Shown: positions 41,944-49,753 of the stretch, one piece after another
Layout of the letters: each line of letters begins with the position of its first letter
Numbering within the stretch: position 1 is the stretch's first letter
Assembly (NCBI GenBank): GCA_015075405.1
Contig: JABTUK010000003.1
Span: 1,302,001-1,366,000 of the forward strand
Length of the DNA stretch: 64,000 nt
Source: Anaerolineales bacterium
GTDB taxonomy: Bacteria > Chloroflexota > Anaerolineae > 4572-78 > J111
Direction of reading: 5' to 3'
Made by a program: the position numbers and the translations under genes
The notes under the pieces: model-generated
The model's database searches: none
Seen by the model: the letters and a program-made list of their open reading frames with translations, nothing else
What the model was told of the DNA's origin: nothing

Positions 41944-43434
41944 ATGAATAGATACTTCTGGCGGGGCTTTGGGGCCGCGAGCCTGTTATTGCTCCTGGTT
42001 TTTGGCTACTGGCTGACCAGCCAGCCGGTCACGCTGGTCATCAACGGCCAGCCCTACCTGATCCGCACCCACCAGCGAACCGTAGGCGAGGTTATCCGGG
42101 CCATTGGGCTAACCTTGCAGCCTCAAGATACCATCCAGCCATCGCTCGACCACCCGCTTGCGCCTGGAGAGGCCATCACTATCCACCTGGCCCGGCCTGT
42201 GGCCATCGAGGCCGATGGGCAGACCTGGCGGCTTTTGACCCACCAGCAAACCATCGCCGGGGCGCTGGGCGAGGCTGGTCTCACCGCTCATGCCCGCGAT
42301 CAGGTTTATATCAACGGAACTGTTATCTCTGCCGCGTCAGACCTGCCGCCGGCCCGGCCCGACACCGCCACACTGCATGGGTTGGCCCACCTATTGGCCG
42401 CCGCTCAGACGCCGCAAGGAGCCATGGCTTCGAGCCGCCCGGAGCCGGTCCAACTGATTGTGCGCCGGGCTGTGCCCATCACCCTGCACGACGGCCAGGT
42501 GAGCAGCGCCTTTTACACCACCCAACCCAACGTCGGCGAGGCGCTGCTGGAACAGGGGTTGACCCTCTTTTTGGGCGATAAGGTGACGCCCGGTTTGGGC
42601 ACGCGCCTGTCGCCGGGCATGCAAATTTATATCCAGCGCTCGCTGCCGGTGGACATCAGCGTGGATGGCCGCTTGATCAAAACCCGTACTCGCCGCAAAA
42701 CTGCCGGTGAGGTGCTGGCCCAGGAAGGCGTGGCCCTCATGGGGCAGGATTTCAGCCGCCCACCCGCCAGCCAACCCCTTGCTGCCGGCGATTTGATCGA
42801 GGTGGTCCGGGTGCGAGAGGAGGTCGAAATTGAGCAGGAGTTCATCCCCTTTGAAAGCGAATGGATCCCCGACCCCGAAATGGAGCTGGATCAGCAGGTC
42901 AAACGGCAGGAGGGCGTAACCGGGGTTATCAAAAGCCGCACTCGGGTCCGCTACGAAAACGAGCAGGAGGTTTGGCGGGTGCTGGAAGACAAGTGGCTGG
43001 ACCAGGCCCCGAACAAACAGATCATTGCCTACGGCGCCAATATTGTCGTCCGCACCCTTGACACCCCTGATGGACCCATTGAATACTGGCGCAAAATCTC
43101 CATGCTGACCACGCCCTACAACGCCGCCAGTTCCGGCAAAGCCGCCGACCATCCCCAGTACGGCATTACCCGCACGGGCATGCGCGTTGGTTTTGGCATG
43201 GCCGCCGTTGACCCCAAAGTTATCCCGCTGATGACCAAAATCTATGTGCCCGATTACGGGATCGCCCTGGCCGCCGATACGGGTGGTTTGATTGTGGGCA
43301 AACATATTGATCTGGCCTACGACGACACCCAGCCCCTCCCCGATTTATACGGCTGGCGCGACGTTTATATTCTTACCCCCGTCCCGCCCGCCGGCAACAT
43401 TCGCTATGTTTTGCCGCAGTGGCCGCCGCAATAA
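41944..43434 (+). CDS. surface protein with DUF348 repeats, G5 domain and 3D domain (YabE/RpfB-like)
   Basis: About 496 residues from MNRYFWRGFGAASLLLLLVF, an N-terminal membrane anchor. Three DUF348 ubiquitin-like repeats follow (TLVINGQPYLIRTHQRTVGE; IEADGQTWRLLTHQQTIAGA; ISVDGRLIKTRTRRKTAGEV), then a G5 domain (about 310-400) and a C-terminal 3D domain with GKAADHPQYGITRTGMRVGF and LAADTGGLIVG, including the conserved Asp residues. This is the YabE/Sps/RpfB architecture, linked to peptidoglycan binding and remodelling. The gene lies directly upstream of rsmA, as yabE does in Bacillus, which supports the assignment. Confidence 0.9.
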   Translation: MNRYFWRGFGAASLLLLLVFGYWLTSQPVTLVINGQPYLIRTHQRTVGEVIRAIGLTLQPQDTIQPSLDHPLAPGEAITIHLARPVAIEADGQTWRLLTHQQTIAGALGEAGLTAHARDQVYINGTVISAASDLPPARPDTATLHGLAHLLAAAQTPQGAMASSRPEPVQLIVRRAVPITLHDGQVSSAFYTTQPNVGEALLEQGLTLFLGDKVTPGLGTRLSPGMQIYIQRSLPVDISVDGRLIKTRTRRKTAGEVLAQEGVALMGQDFSRPPASQPLAAGDLIEVVRVREEVEIEQEFIPFESEWIPDPEMELDQQVKRQEGVTGVIKSRTRVRYENEQEVWRVLEDKWLDQAPNKQIIAYGANIVVRTLDTPDGPIEYWRKISMLTTPYNAASSGKAADHPQYGITRTGMRVGFGMAAVDPKVIPLMTKIYVPDYGIALAADTGGLIVGKHIDLAYDDTQPLPDLYGWRDVYILTPVPPAGNIRYVLPQWPPQ

Positions 43435-43503
43435 GGTATCAAGGTAACAAGTAGCAAGGTAGCAAAAACTGATTTCGACCTGCTACCTTGCTACTTGTTA
43501 CCC
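43435..43503. repeat. AAGGTAGC-type hairpin between the 3D protein and rsmA
   Basis: AAGGTAACAAGTAGCAAGG pairs with CCTTGCTACTTGTTACC. A near-identical arm set occurs at 44438-44496, after rsmA, so rsmA is bracketed by two copies. Confidence 0.85.
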
Positions 43504-43523
43504 TTTTGAAAACAGGTATATCT

Positions 43524-44378
43524 GTGAATTCTCTCTCTGCTCTCCTCAAAAAATACAATCTTCAGCCGCGCAAGTCGCTGGGGCAAAATTTTTTAGTTGA
43601 CCCGGTTCATCTGGCTAAAATTGTGGCCGTGGCTGAACTCACCCCAGCCGACACCGTCCTGGAAATCGGCCCCGGCCCCGGCGTCCTCACCCGCCTGCTG
43701 GCCGAGAAAGCCAGCCAGGTGATCGCCGTCGAACTCGACCCCCACATGGTCAATTTGCTCCACAATGAATACGGCCACCTAAAAAACCTCACCGTTGTCG
43801 AAGCCGACATTTTACAGACCGATCTTGATCGTTTGTTAAGCTCAATTAAGCATGACCCCCAACCCCCAACCCCCAACCCCCAACCCCCAACCTATAAGGT
43901 TGTCGCCAATCTGCCCTATTACATCACTTCAGCGGTGATCCGCCACCTGCTGGAAAGTTCCCCGCGACCGGAGCGGGTCGTCGTCACCGTCCAGAAGGAA
44001 GTGGCCCAGCGGATGGTCGCCAAACCAGGCCAGATGAGTCTGCTGGCGGTCAGCGTTCAATTTTACGGGCGGCCCAGCCTGGCGCATCACATTCCTGCCG
44101 GCGCGTTTTATCCTGCCCCCAAAGTCGACTCGGCGGTGGTGCGGATTGACACCTTTACCCAGCCGCCCGTCGCTGTCACAGCCGCCGATCACTTTTTCCG
44201 GGTGGTCAAAGCCGGTTTTGGGCAAAAGCGAAAACAGCTCAAAAACGCGCTGGCCGCGGGCCTGCACCGGCCCATGCCGGAAATAACAGCGGCCCTGGTC
44301 AACGCCAACATTGATCCCACCCGCCGCGCCGAGACGCTCTCCCTGGAAGAGTGGGCGCGCCTGGCGGAAGGGTTATAG
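43524..44378 (+). CDS. rsmA: 16S rRNA (A1518/A1519) dimethyltransferase
   Basis: A 284-residue protein from the GTG at 43524 (AGG 7 nt upstream). Motifs: LGQNFLVDP, SAM motif I EIGPGPGVLTRLLAEKA, ELDPHM, catalytic NLPYYI (IV) and the C-terminal RKQLKN. It dimethylates two adenines near the 3' end of 16S rRNA. An 11-residue low-complexity insertion (QPPTPNPQPPT, encoded by CCCAACC heptamers at 43853-43893) splits the Rossmann fold just before the NLPYYI strand. The upstream neighbour is the YabE-like gene and the downstream one the sRNA pair. Confidence 0.95.
   Translation: MNSLSALLKKYNLQPRKSLGQNFLVDPVHLAKIVAVAELTPADTVLEIGPGPGVLTRLLAEKASQVIAVELDPHMVNLLHNEYGHLKNLTVVEADILQTDLDRLLSSIKHDPQPPTPNPQPPTYKVVANLPYYITSAVIRHLLESSPRPERVVVTVQKEVAQRMVAKPGQMSLLAVSVQFYGRPSLAHHIPAGAFYPAPKVDSAVVRIDTFTQPPVAVTAADHFFRVVKAGFGQKRKQLKNALAAGLHRPMPEITAALVNANIDPTRRAETLSLEEWARLAEGL
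43853..43893. repeat. CCCAACC heptamer array inside rsmA
   Basis: Five tandem copies of ACCCCCA, in frame, with no inverted arm. Confidence 0.85.
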
Positions 44379-44437
44379 TTCTCTCCAGAAAAGCTTTGGC
44401 CACTAAAACAGGCTTCGACTTGAGGCTCAGCCCGAAG

Positions 44438-44496
44438 GGTAGCAAGGTAGCATGTAACAGGTCAAAGTTTGTGCTACCTTGCTACCTGCTACCCTG
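44438..44496. repeat. AAGGTAGC-type hairpin after rsmA
   Basis: GGGTAGCAAGGTAGCATGTA pairs with GCTACCTTGCTACCTGCTAC; partner of 43435-43503. Confidence 0.85.
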
Positions 44497-44557
44497 ATTG
44501 TTGGGAAAGGATTTTTCTGGACACCTCTTTTTCTTATGAGAAATTTCGCGCAAACTC

Positions 44558-44586
44558 TTGACAAATCCAGAGAATAGTTGTATATT
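44558..44586 (+). promoter_or_regulatory. promoter of small RNA 1
   Basis: TTGACA (44558-44563), 17-nt spacer, TATATT (44581-44586). Confidence 0.85.
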
Positions 44587-44592
44587 AATTCA

Positions 44593-44682
44593 CAAGGCAT
44601 TTCTCTCCTTTCTTGTTGTTTGCCTCCCTCCTTAAAGAAGATGACCTCGGCGCTGCCCCCGCCCGAGGTCATCTTTGTTTTT
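44593..44682 (+). ncRNA. candidate C-rich small RNA 1
   Basis: About 90 nt from the predicted start (7 nt after the -10 box) to the end of a terminator hairpin (AAGATGACCTCGG / CCGAGGTCATCTT, then GTTTTT). No ORF of reasonable size or ribosome site. The unpaired 5' half carries CTCTCCTTTCTTGTTGTTTG followed by CCTCCCTCCTT, complementary to Shine-Dalgarno sequences (AAGGAGGGAGG). It is paired with a similar unit 60 nt downstream. No protein gene follows on this strand. Confidence 0.65.
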
Positions 44683-44709
44683 ATTCAACCCAGCCAAAAT
44701 CGAACCTAT

Positions 44710-44738
44710 TTGACAAAGCCTATTGAACTGAGTATAAC
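44710..44738 (+). promoter_or_regulatory. promoter of small RNA 2
   Basis: TTGACA (44710-44715), 17-nt spacer, TATAAC (44733-44738). Confidence 0.85.
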
Positions 44739-44744
44739 CTTTAA

Positions 44745-44833
44745 ACAACAAGAGATTGTTTCTCTTGTTGTGGTTGTTTTCCTCCCCTCCTCAAGGTGAT
44801 TGCCCTGGAATTAAGCCGGGGCAATCACTTTTT
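44745..44833 (+). ncRNA. candidate C-rich small RNA 2
   Basis: About 89 nt, ending in the terminator GTGATTGCCC / GGGCAATCAC plus T-run (44796-44833). The single-stranded part holds TTTCTCTTGTTGTGG and CCTCCCCTCCTC, matching the layout and motifs of small RNA 1 while the terminator stem has quite different sequence. The conserved part is thus the C-rich single strand, with the stems having drifted, which is the pattern expected of a regulatory RNA pair. Confidence 0.65.
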
Positions 44834-44845
44834 AAAAAACATAAC

Positions 44846-44903
44846 CGGAGACAGGAGACCGGGGACCGAAGACTGCCGGTCTCCTGTCCTCGGTCCCCGG
44901 TCT
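44846..44903. repeat. heptamer hairpin downstream of tyrS
   Basis: Units GAGACAG, GAGACCG, GGGACCG, AAGACTG pair with CCGGTCTCCTGTCCTCGGTC. It abuts the tyrS stop codon. Confidence 0.8.
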
Positions 44904-46139
44904 TTACTCTTCAACCACCAGCCGGTGATACTTCTTTTTCCCCGCCCGGAGCAAAATTCCGGCGGGGGTCAGATTAGCCGGGGTTAAAACGGCTTCGACT
45001 TCGTCAATTCTTTGATCGTTGACGTACAAGCCGCCCTGCTGGACCATGCGCCGGGCCTCGCCACGTGATTGGGTCAGTCCGACCTCGCTGAAGATTTCCA
45101 GCACCCCCAGACCCCGCTCCAGGCGAGCAAAATCCAGGGTGGTGGTTGGCATGGCGCTCATATCGCCGCCCTGGGCAAAAGCAGCGCGAGCGGCTTCCTC
45201 GGCAGCATGGGCTTCGGACTCGCCATGGGTAATTTTGGTTGCTTCAAAAGCCAAAACCCGCTTGGCTTCGCGCAGTTCGGCCCCTTCCAGGGCGGCCAGC
45301 CGTTTGATTTCATCCAGTGGCAAAAAGGTAAAGATTTTGAGCAGTTTCTCCACATCTCGGTCGTCACAGTTGATCCAGTACTGGTAGTAATCGTAGGGAG
45401 CAAGTTTGTGCGGGTCAAGCCAGACCGCCCCGGCAGCAGTTTTGCCCATCTTGGCCCCGCTGGCCGTCGTCAGCAGATGGTAGGTCATCGCCTCGACAGT
45501 TGCCCCTTCCACGCGGCGAATCAGGTCTACCCCGGCCAGCAGATTGCTCCATTGGTCGTCGCCGCCCATCTGCATGGTGCAGCCGTAGCGCCGGTAAAGT
45601 TCCAGAAAGTCGTAGGCTTGCAGCAGTTGGTAATTGAACTCGATAAAACTCAAGCCGCGTTCATAGCGCACTTTGTAAGCTTCGGCGGCCAGCATGCGGT
45701 TGACGCTAAAGTGGCGGCCAATCTCGCGCAAAAAGGGAATGTATTTGAGGTCAAGCAGCCAGTGGGCGTTATTTTCAGGGATGGCCCGGCCCTCGTCAAA
45801 ATGGAGATAGTGGTTGAGCTGGGCGTGAATCTTCTGGGCATTGGCCTCGATGGTCTCTTCCATTAACATTTGGCGCATTTCGGTTTTGCCGCTGGGGTCG
45901 CCCACCATCGTCGTGCCGCCACCCACCAAGCCAATTGGCCGGTGACCGGCCCGCTGCAAGTGCATCATGGCCATCACCGGCACCAGGTGGCCGGCGTGCA
46001 TACTGTCGGCGGTGCCGTCGAAGCCAACGTAAAAGGTGATGGCTCTCCCGGCCAGCATCTTGCGGACGGCGGCTTCATCCGTTACCTGGGCTATAAAGCC
46101 CCGTTCCTGGAGAATATCATAGGCGTTGTTGCTTGTCAT
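44904..46139 (-). CDS. tyrS: tyrosyl-tRNA synthetase
   Basis: A 411-residue protein. Class I signature HIGH appears as MHAGHLV near residue 48, KMSKS as AKMGKTA near residue 235, and the tyrosine/tRNA region FIEFNYQLLQAYDFLELYRR and GGDDQWSN are present. A C-terminal S4-like domain (YVNDQRIDEVEAVL) contacts tRNA-Tyr. No T-box leader is visible in the 50 bp upstream, so it is probably constitutive. Converges with the sRNA pair; a heptamer hairpin lies between. Confidence 0.96.
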   Translation of the reverse strand: MTSNNAYDILQERGFIAQVTDEAAVRKMLAGRAITFYVGFDGTADSMHAGHLVPVMAMMHLQRAGHRPIGLVGGGTTMVGDPSGKTEMRQMLMEETIEANAQKIHAQLNHYLHFDEGRAIPENNAHWLLDLKYIPFLREIGRHFSVNRMLAAEAYKVRYERGLSFIEFNYQLLQAYDFLELYRRYGCTMQMGGDDQWSNLLAGVDLIRRVEGATVEAMTYHLLTTASGAKMGKTAAGAVWLDPHKLAPYDYYQYWINCDDRDVEKLLKIFTFLPLDEIKRLAALEGAELREAKRVLAFEATKITHGESEAHAAEEAARAAFAQGGDMSAMPTTTLDFARLERGLGVLEIFSEVGLTQSRGEARRMVQQGGLYVNDQRIDEVEAVLTPANLTPAGILLRAGKKKYHRLVVEE

Positions 46140-46190
46140 TGTAACAGGGTTATTCCTTCACTTTGGTTGAGTCTGGGCATTATACATCTA

Positions 46191-46643
46191 TTACGGCCTG
46201 ATCCCAAAGTATGAATAAGCGGCGGCAACGGCAATACCCAGCCAGGTGGTGCCGGCATCGCTTAACGTTTTGACCGCATCAGGATACAACATCGAGCCGG
46301 CAACCAGGGCGGTCAGGCCCGAAATGATCCAGACCAGGACGTAGCCGCCGGAGATATAAGCGGTAATCCGTTGGGAAGCCTCGCTCAGGTCAGAAGCCAG
46401 GGTTTTAGCGCCGGGCGCCTCGCCGGGTCGGGTTATAGCCAGTTCAGCCACCACCAGCGCCGAAACCAGCCCGGCGACGGTGGTATGAACATAGATAACC
46501 CCCGCCGGAATTTCTTCCGCCCGGCAGTCGCCGGCAGAGACACAACGAGCCACGCTGATCATATAGATCATGGTAAAGGTATACAGCCCCAATAGGATGA
46601 TCGCAATCACTCCTCCAAAAAGCAGCGAAAATGTTTTTGACAT
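46191..46643 (-). CDS. small integral membrane protein, unknown
   Basis: A 150-residue protein with four hydrophobic helices (LLFGGVIAIILLGLYTFTMI, IYVHTTVAGLVSALVVAELA, GGYVLVWIISGLTALVAGSM, TWLGIAVAAAYSYFGI). Two cysteines in ARCVSAGDC sit in the loop after helix 1 and could form a disulfide if that loop is outside. Good ribosome site AAGGGAG. I do not recognise the family. It lies upstream of tyrS on the same strand with a 52-bp gap, so it may be cotranscribed with it. Confidence 0.75.
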   Translation of the reverse strand: MSKTFSLLFGGVIAIILLGLYTFTMIYMISVARCVSAGDCRAEEIPAGVIYVHTTVAGLVSALVVAELAITRPGEAPGAKTLASDLSEASQRITAYISGGYVLVWIISGLTALVAGSMLYPDAVKTLSDAGTTWLGIAVAAAYSYFGIRP

Positions 46644-46935
46644 GATGATACTCCCTTGAAAATAGTAGTCAGTAGTCAGAAAGTAATTTTCATTGTCGGT
46701 GTCGTCCCATAGAGGCTGTCCGACTCCTCGTAAATAACTGTCATGTCACTACGAGCCGCTTTAGCGGCGAATCAGTCTCCCACCCCGAAGACGGGGATTG
46801 CTTCGGCCTACGGCCTCGCAATGACATTTTCATCATTGGCAGCCTGCCGCAGGCTCATGAACCTTCCTCTCTGAAAATAGTAGACGGTAGACAGGGAAAT
46901 AAGATAATTCTGCTACCCTGCAACCCTGCTACTTG
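46644..46935. other. intergenic region with family B repeat (46740-46828) and a heptamer hairpin (46876-46938)
   Basis: The family B copy has CATGTCACTACGAGCC... and ...CCTCGCAATGACATT. The second repeat has AGTAGACGGTAGACAGGG units followed by CTGCTACCCTGCAACCCTGC, whose arms mix two heptamer families and pair poorly. No ORF. Confidence 0.65.
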
Positions 46936-49095
46936 TTATGCTCGTTCTGGAATCCGCAGTTCCATGCCTACCCGGAGCAGGCCGGGGCTGGATAGTTTAT
47001 CCCGGTTGGCTTCAAAGATGAGGGGCCACAAAGCGGCATTGCCGTACAACCTCAGGGCAATTTTGCTCAGGGTGTCGCCGGGTTGGACCACATATGTATC
47101 CTGGGCGTCCTCGGCGGGCGGGAGTTCGGGCGAGTCGGAGGGAGGTTCTTCCTGGGGGGGAGATGGGGCAATGGCGGTGAGGAATCGCTGGCTGCGCTGG
47201 GCCAGCTCATCCAAAATGGCTTGCGTGGCCTGAGGAGTAGCGCCGCTGACCCGCTCGACCAGCAGCGCGCCGGCTCCGCGCATGTCGTCCAGCCGGGCGT
47301 CGGAGATACGTTCCGGCGGGGCCACGACGGTCACATAAGCCCAGCGTCCGCCGGTCTCTTCAACCGCAAAGGTTAAATCGGGGGCAAAGCGGCGAATGTA
47401 TTTGAGCGCGGCTGGCAGGTAATTTTCAAAATCGCCCAGCAGCAGCACATGCTCGCCGGGTTTGGGGCTGGGGCCGTCGCCGGGCGGAGGGGTTGTAATC
47501 TCTTTGCCCATGGCCACCAGATATTGCAAGCCGGGGCGAATCTCCAACTCGACGCTCTGGCCGGGGGCAAAAGTCTGCTGTTTGGTCCGCTGCTGGTCGG
47601 TGAAAACACGGTAAACGTCGGTTTCGCGGGCGCGGTTCCAGGTGGGGATGAGGTCCCAGGGGTCAACCGATAGGCGGCCCGATCCCTGTGAGTCAATTAG
47701 CAAACCCTGCGGAGTCAGTTTGATAAAGCAGTGCGCCAGCCCGCCTTCGGCCTGCCAGCGCAGGGCTTCATCCTGGTAACTGTAGCCGCCAATGGTTTTG
47801 TGGGCCGCCGTGTCAAAGCGATAGGCAAAGCTGCTTTCCAGGTCGCGCTTGGCGCTAAAGCTGGCCGGCTGCTCCACCGAGGGCCAATCCTGGCTGAAGC
47901 GCAGCACCAAATCGCGAATCGGTTTGGGCTGGTCGCCGGCGCTGAAAACGCCAAAACTGGCTTCGCGGGGGTTGTGGGGGGCCTGGACATCGTTGAGCAT
48001 CCACTTGAAGCCGCCGGCAAAGTTATTGGCTCGCAAATAAGCGTAGGTGGCGGCTTCGTACAGGCCGGTCAAACCGGGATGAACCGGCTGGCTCTGGCTG
48101 GGGTCGGAACTGGATTGGTTGCTCCAGCCAAATTCGCCAAAGATGAGCGGGTGTTTGGGAAAGACCCGCCGCAGCCCTTCCAGGTGGGCGGCGTTGGTGT
48201 TAAAGCCGCTCAGGGTGATGGTTTCGTAGTTATGGTACTCCTGAAAATCCAGCAACCGGTTGGCCGGCAAGCTGGCAAATTGCAGCCAGTTCCAGCCGAC
48301 GGTCAACAGGTGGGCGCTGCCGGCGGCGCGAATGGGGTCAATCCGGGCGCGCAGCCAGGCCTCGACGGTTTTATCCAGCACCTCGATAAAGTTGTGCCAG
48401 GGGGTGGCTTCGCCGGAGAGCATAAAATCCACAATGGTGCCTTTGCCCTTGCGGACAAAGGCATTGGCGGCGGCGTCATATTCAAGGAAGATACGCAGGG
48501 CGTTGATATAGTAAAAAGCTTTATCGGCGTCAAGATGGGCCGGAATCTGGCGGCGGCGCTGCAAATCGGCGGCCTCGGTCCGGCTGACCCGCACCCCGTA
48601 CTGGTCAACCAGTTGGCTGGTATGAACCGGCGGGCGATATTGGGCCGGGTAAATCGCGCCGACCAGGTTATAAAAGACCGGCTCATTTTCCAGGTCAAAG
48701 GCCGCAATCGTCGGCACATCTTTGTAGCGGGCGGCAATTTTGGCATCCAGTTGACCCACCCGGCCCAAATCAAGCCAGTGGGCGTCGTTGAGGGTCAGCA
48801 GCACTAATAATTGGTGGTCCTGGGCCAGCGATAGCACTTGATCGAGCTTGGCGAAGTTATCGCGACGCAGTTCTTCGGCCAGGGCGGTATGGACAAAGAG
48901 CCGGACCATGTTGAAGCCGCTGTTTTGGGCTTTGCGAAAATCGCGGACAATCAAAGCCGGATCAAACAGGTTGGCTTCCCACATTTTCCAGGCCCGATCA
49001 AAATAACCGGCATAGTTGACGCCCCAGGCAAAGAAGGGCTGGCCTTTGGGGTTGAGCAGGTAACGTTTATCGGCTGAAACTTTGACCAGGGCCAT
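46936..49095 (-). CDS. cellulase-like glycoside hydrolase with C-terminal LysM, no signal peptide
   Basis: About 719 residues from MALVKVSADKRYLLNPKGQP (GGAGG 7 nt upstream); an earlier ATG at 49152 adds a non-conserved N-terminus. Residues 1-400 form a (beta/alpha)8 glycosidase of GH5/GH-A type: FFAWGVNYAGYF, NMVRLFVHT, acid/base in FDLENEPV and nucleophile in LIFGEFGW. A beta-rich middle follows, then a proline-rich linker and a LysM domain (TYVVQPGDTLSKIALRLYGN..LRVGMELRIP) at the end. LysM binds glycans with N-acetylglucosamine, yet I see no signal peptide or membrane helix, so export would need another route. The protein could otherwise be an intracellular assembly or phage-like protein. 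Confidence 0.8.
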   Translation of the reverse strand: MALVKVSADKRYLLNPKGQPFFAWGVNYAGYFDRAWKMWEANLFDPALIVRDFRKAQNSGFNMVRLFVHTALAEELRRDNFAKLDQVLSLAQDHQLLVLLTLNDAHWLDLGRVGQLDAKIAARYKDVPTIAAFDLENEPVFYNLVGAIYPAQYRPPVHTSQLVDQYGVRVSRTEAADLQRRRQIPAHLDADKAFYYINALRIFLEYDAAANAFVRKGKGTIVDFMLSGEATPWHNFIEVLDKTVEAWLRARIDPIRAAGSAHLLTVGWNWLQFASLPANRLLDFQEYHNYETITLSGFNTNAAHLEGLRRVFPKHPLIFGEFGWSNQSSSDPSQSQPVHPGLTGLYEAATYAYLRANNFAGGFKWMLNDVQAPHNPREASFGVFSAGDQPKPIRDLVLRFSQDWPSVEQPASFSAKRDLESSFAYRFDTAAHKTIGGYSYQDEALRWQAEGGLAHCFIKLTPQGLLIDSQGSGRLSVDPWDLIPTWNRARETDVYRVFTDQQRTKQQTFAPGQSVELEIRPGLQYLVAMGKEITTPPPGDGPSPKPGEHVLLLGDFENYLPAALKYIRRFAPDLTFAVEETGGRWAYVTVVAPPERISDARLDDMRGAGALLVERVSGATPQATQAILDELAQRSQRFLTAIAPSPPQEEPPSDSPELPPAEDAQDTYVVQPGDTLSKIALRLYGNAALWPLIFEANRDKLSSPGLLRVGMELRIPERA

Positions 49096-49642
49096 TGCAG
49101 CGCCTCCCTCGTAATTAAGAAAGTAAAAATAAGAAATTAGAAGGTGAGGCAATTGTTCTTAGGCAATTCCAAGAAAATAAAACATCAATTCTTGTGGTGC
49201 GTGGTGCATTTATGTTACGCCCTACGTACCACGCACCACGTCCTTGAAGGATTTAAATCTTGGAACTGCCGTAAATTCTTATTTCTCACTTCTTATTTCT
49301 TATTTCCTCTGGCTCAAGTATACCATAAATGGCCTTAGACAGAAACTATAACAAATTATCTTGGATTTAGGGTATTGTCAGCGGGGCAGAAGGTGTGCTA
49401 CAACAGACAAGGACGCTTGATCCGCTGGCGCTTGTGAGCCACAGCAAAGGCCGCAACCGGGTTGAATGAAGTTGATTTATGATGATTAAATATCGGGCTA
49501 GTAATTGTTGAGTGGCAGAAAAAGAATGCTCAGTGGATCCAAATTTCCGTAGAGTGGCATCCCTATGCCGCCCGCTGACGCATAGGGATGCGCCAGCTAC
49601 GGTGAAAAATTGGATCTACTGATAGTGTTAAAAAATTTTTAC
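49096..49642. other. gene-free stretch with two repeats
   Basis: About 550 bp upstream of the GNAT gene. 49194-49245 is a hairpin of GTGGTGCGTGGTGC/CACGCACCAC. TTCTTATTTC units (49275-49313) pair loosely with GAAATAAGAA-like units near 49115-49140. 49330-49530 shows nothing coding and no RNA family I recognise. 49530-49622 is repeat family D copy 2. Confidence 0.55.
49530..49622. repeat. MITE-like repeat family D, copy 2
   Basis: TCAGTGGATCCAAATTT at the left and AAAATTGGATCTACTGA at the right; nearly identical to 31002-31095. Confidence 0.85.
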
Positions 49643-49671
49643 TTGCAAAGCGACTTAGTCTAAGGTACAAT
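49643..49671 (+). promoter_or_regulatory. promoter of the GNAT-like gene
   Basis: TTGCAA (49643-49648), 17-nt spacer, TACAAT (49666-49671); a 75-nt leader with GCCCGG...CCCGCGATGGGCC stems follows. Confidence 0.6.
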
Positions 49672-49753
49672 TATGGTGATTAGCCCGGATTTTTAGCCCG
49701 CGATGGGCCAGGTACTTGGAGCTAATTGATATTTTGCTAATCGAGACTAAACG

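Noticed and set aside
43853..43893. CRISPR array or frameshift in rsmA
   Set aside because: The repeat units are 7 nt without spacers, and the frame stays open on both sides with normal RsmA motifs.
49330..49530. A structured RNA (6S or tmRNA-like) upstream of repeat D copy 2
   Set aside because: No matching core motifs or closing stem were found.
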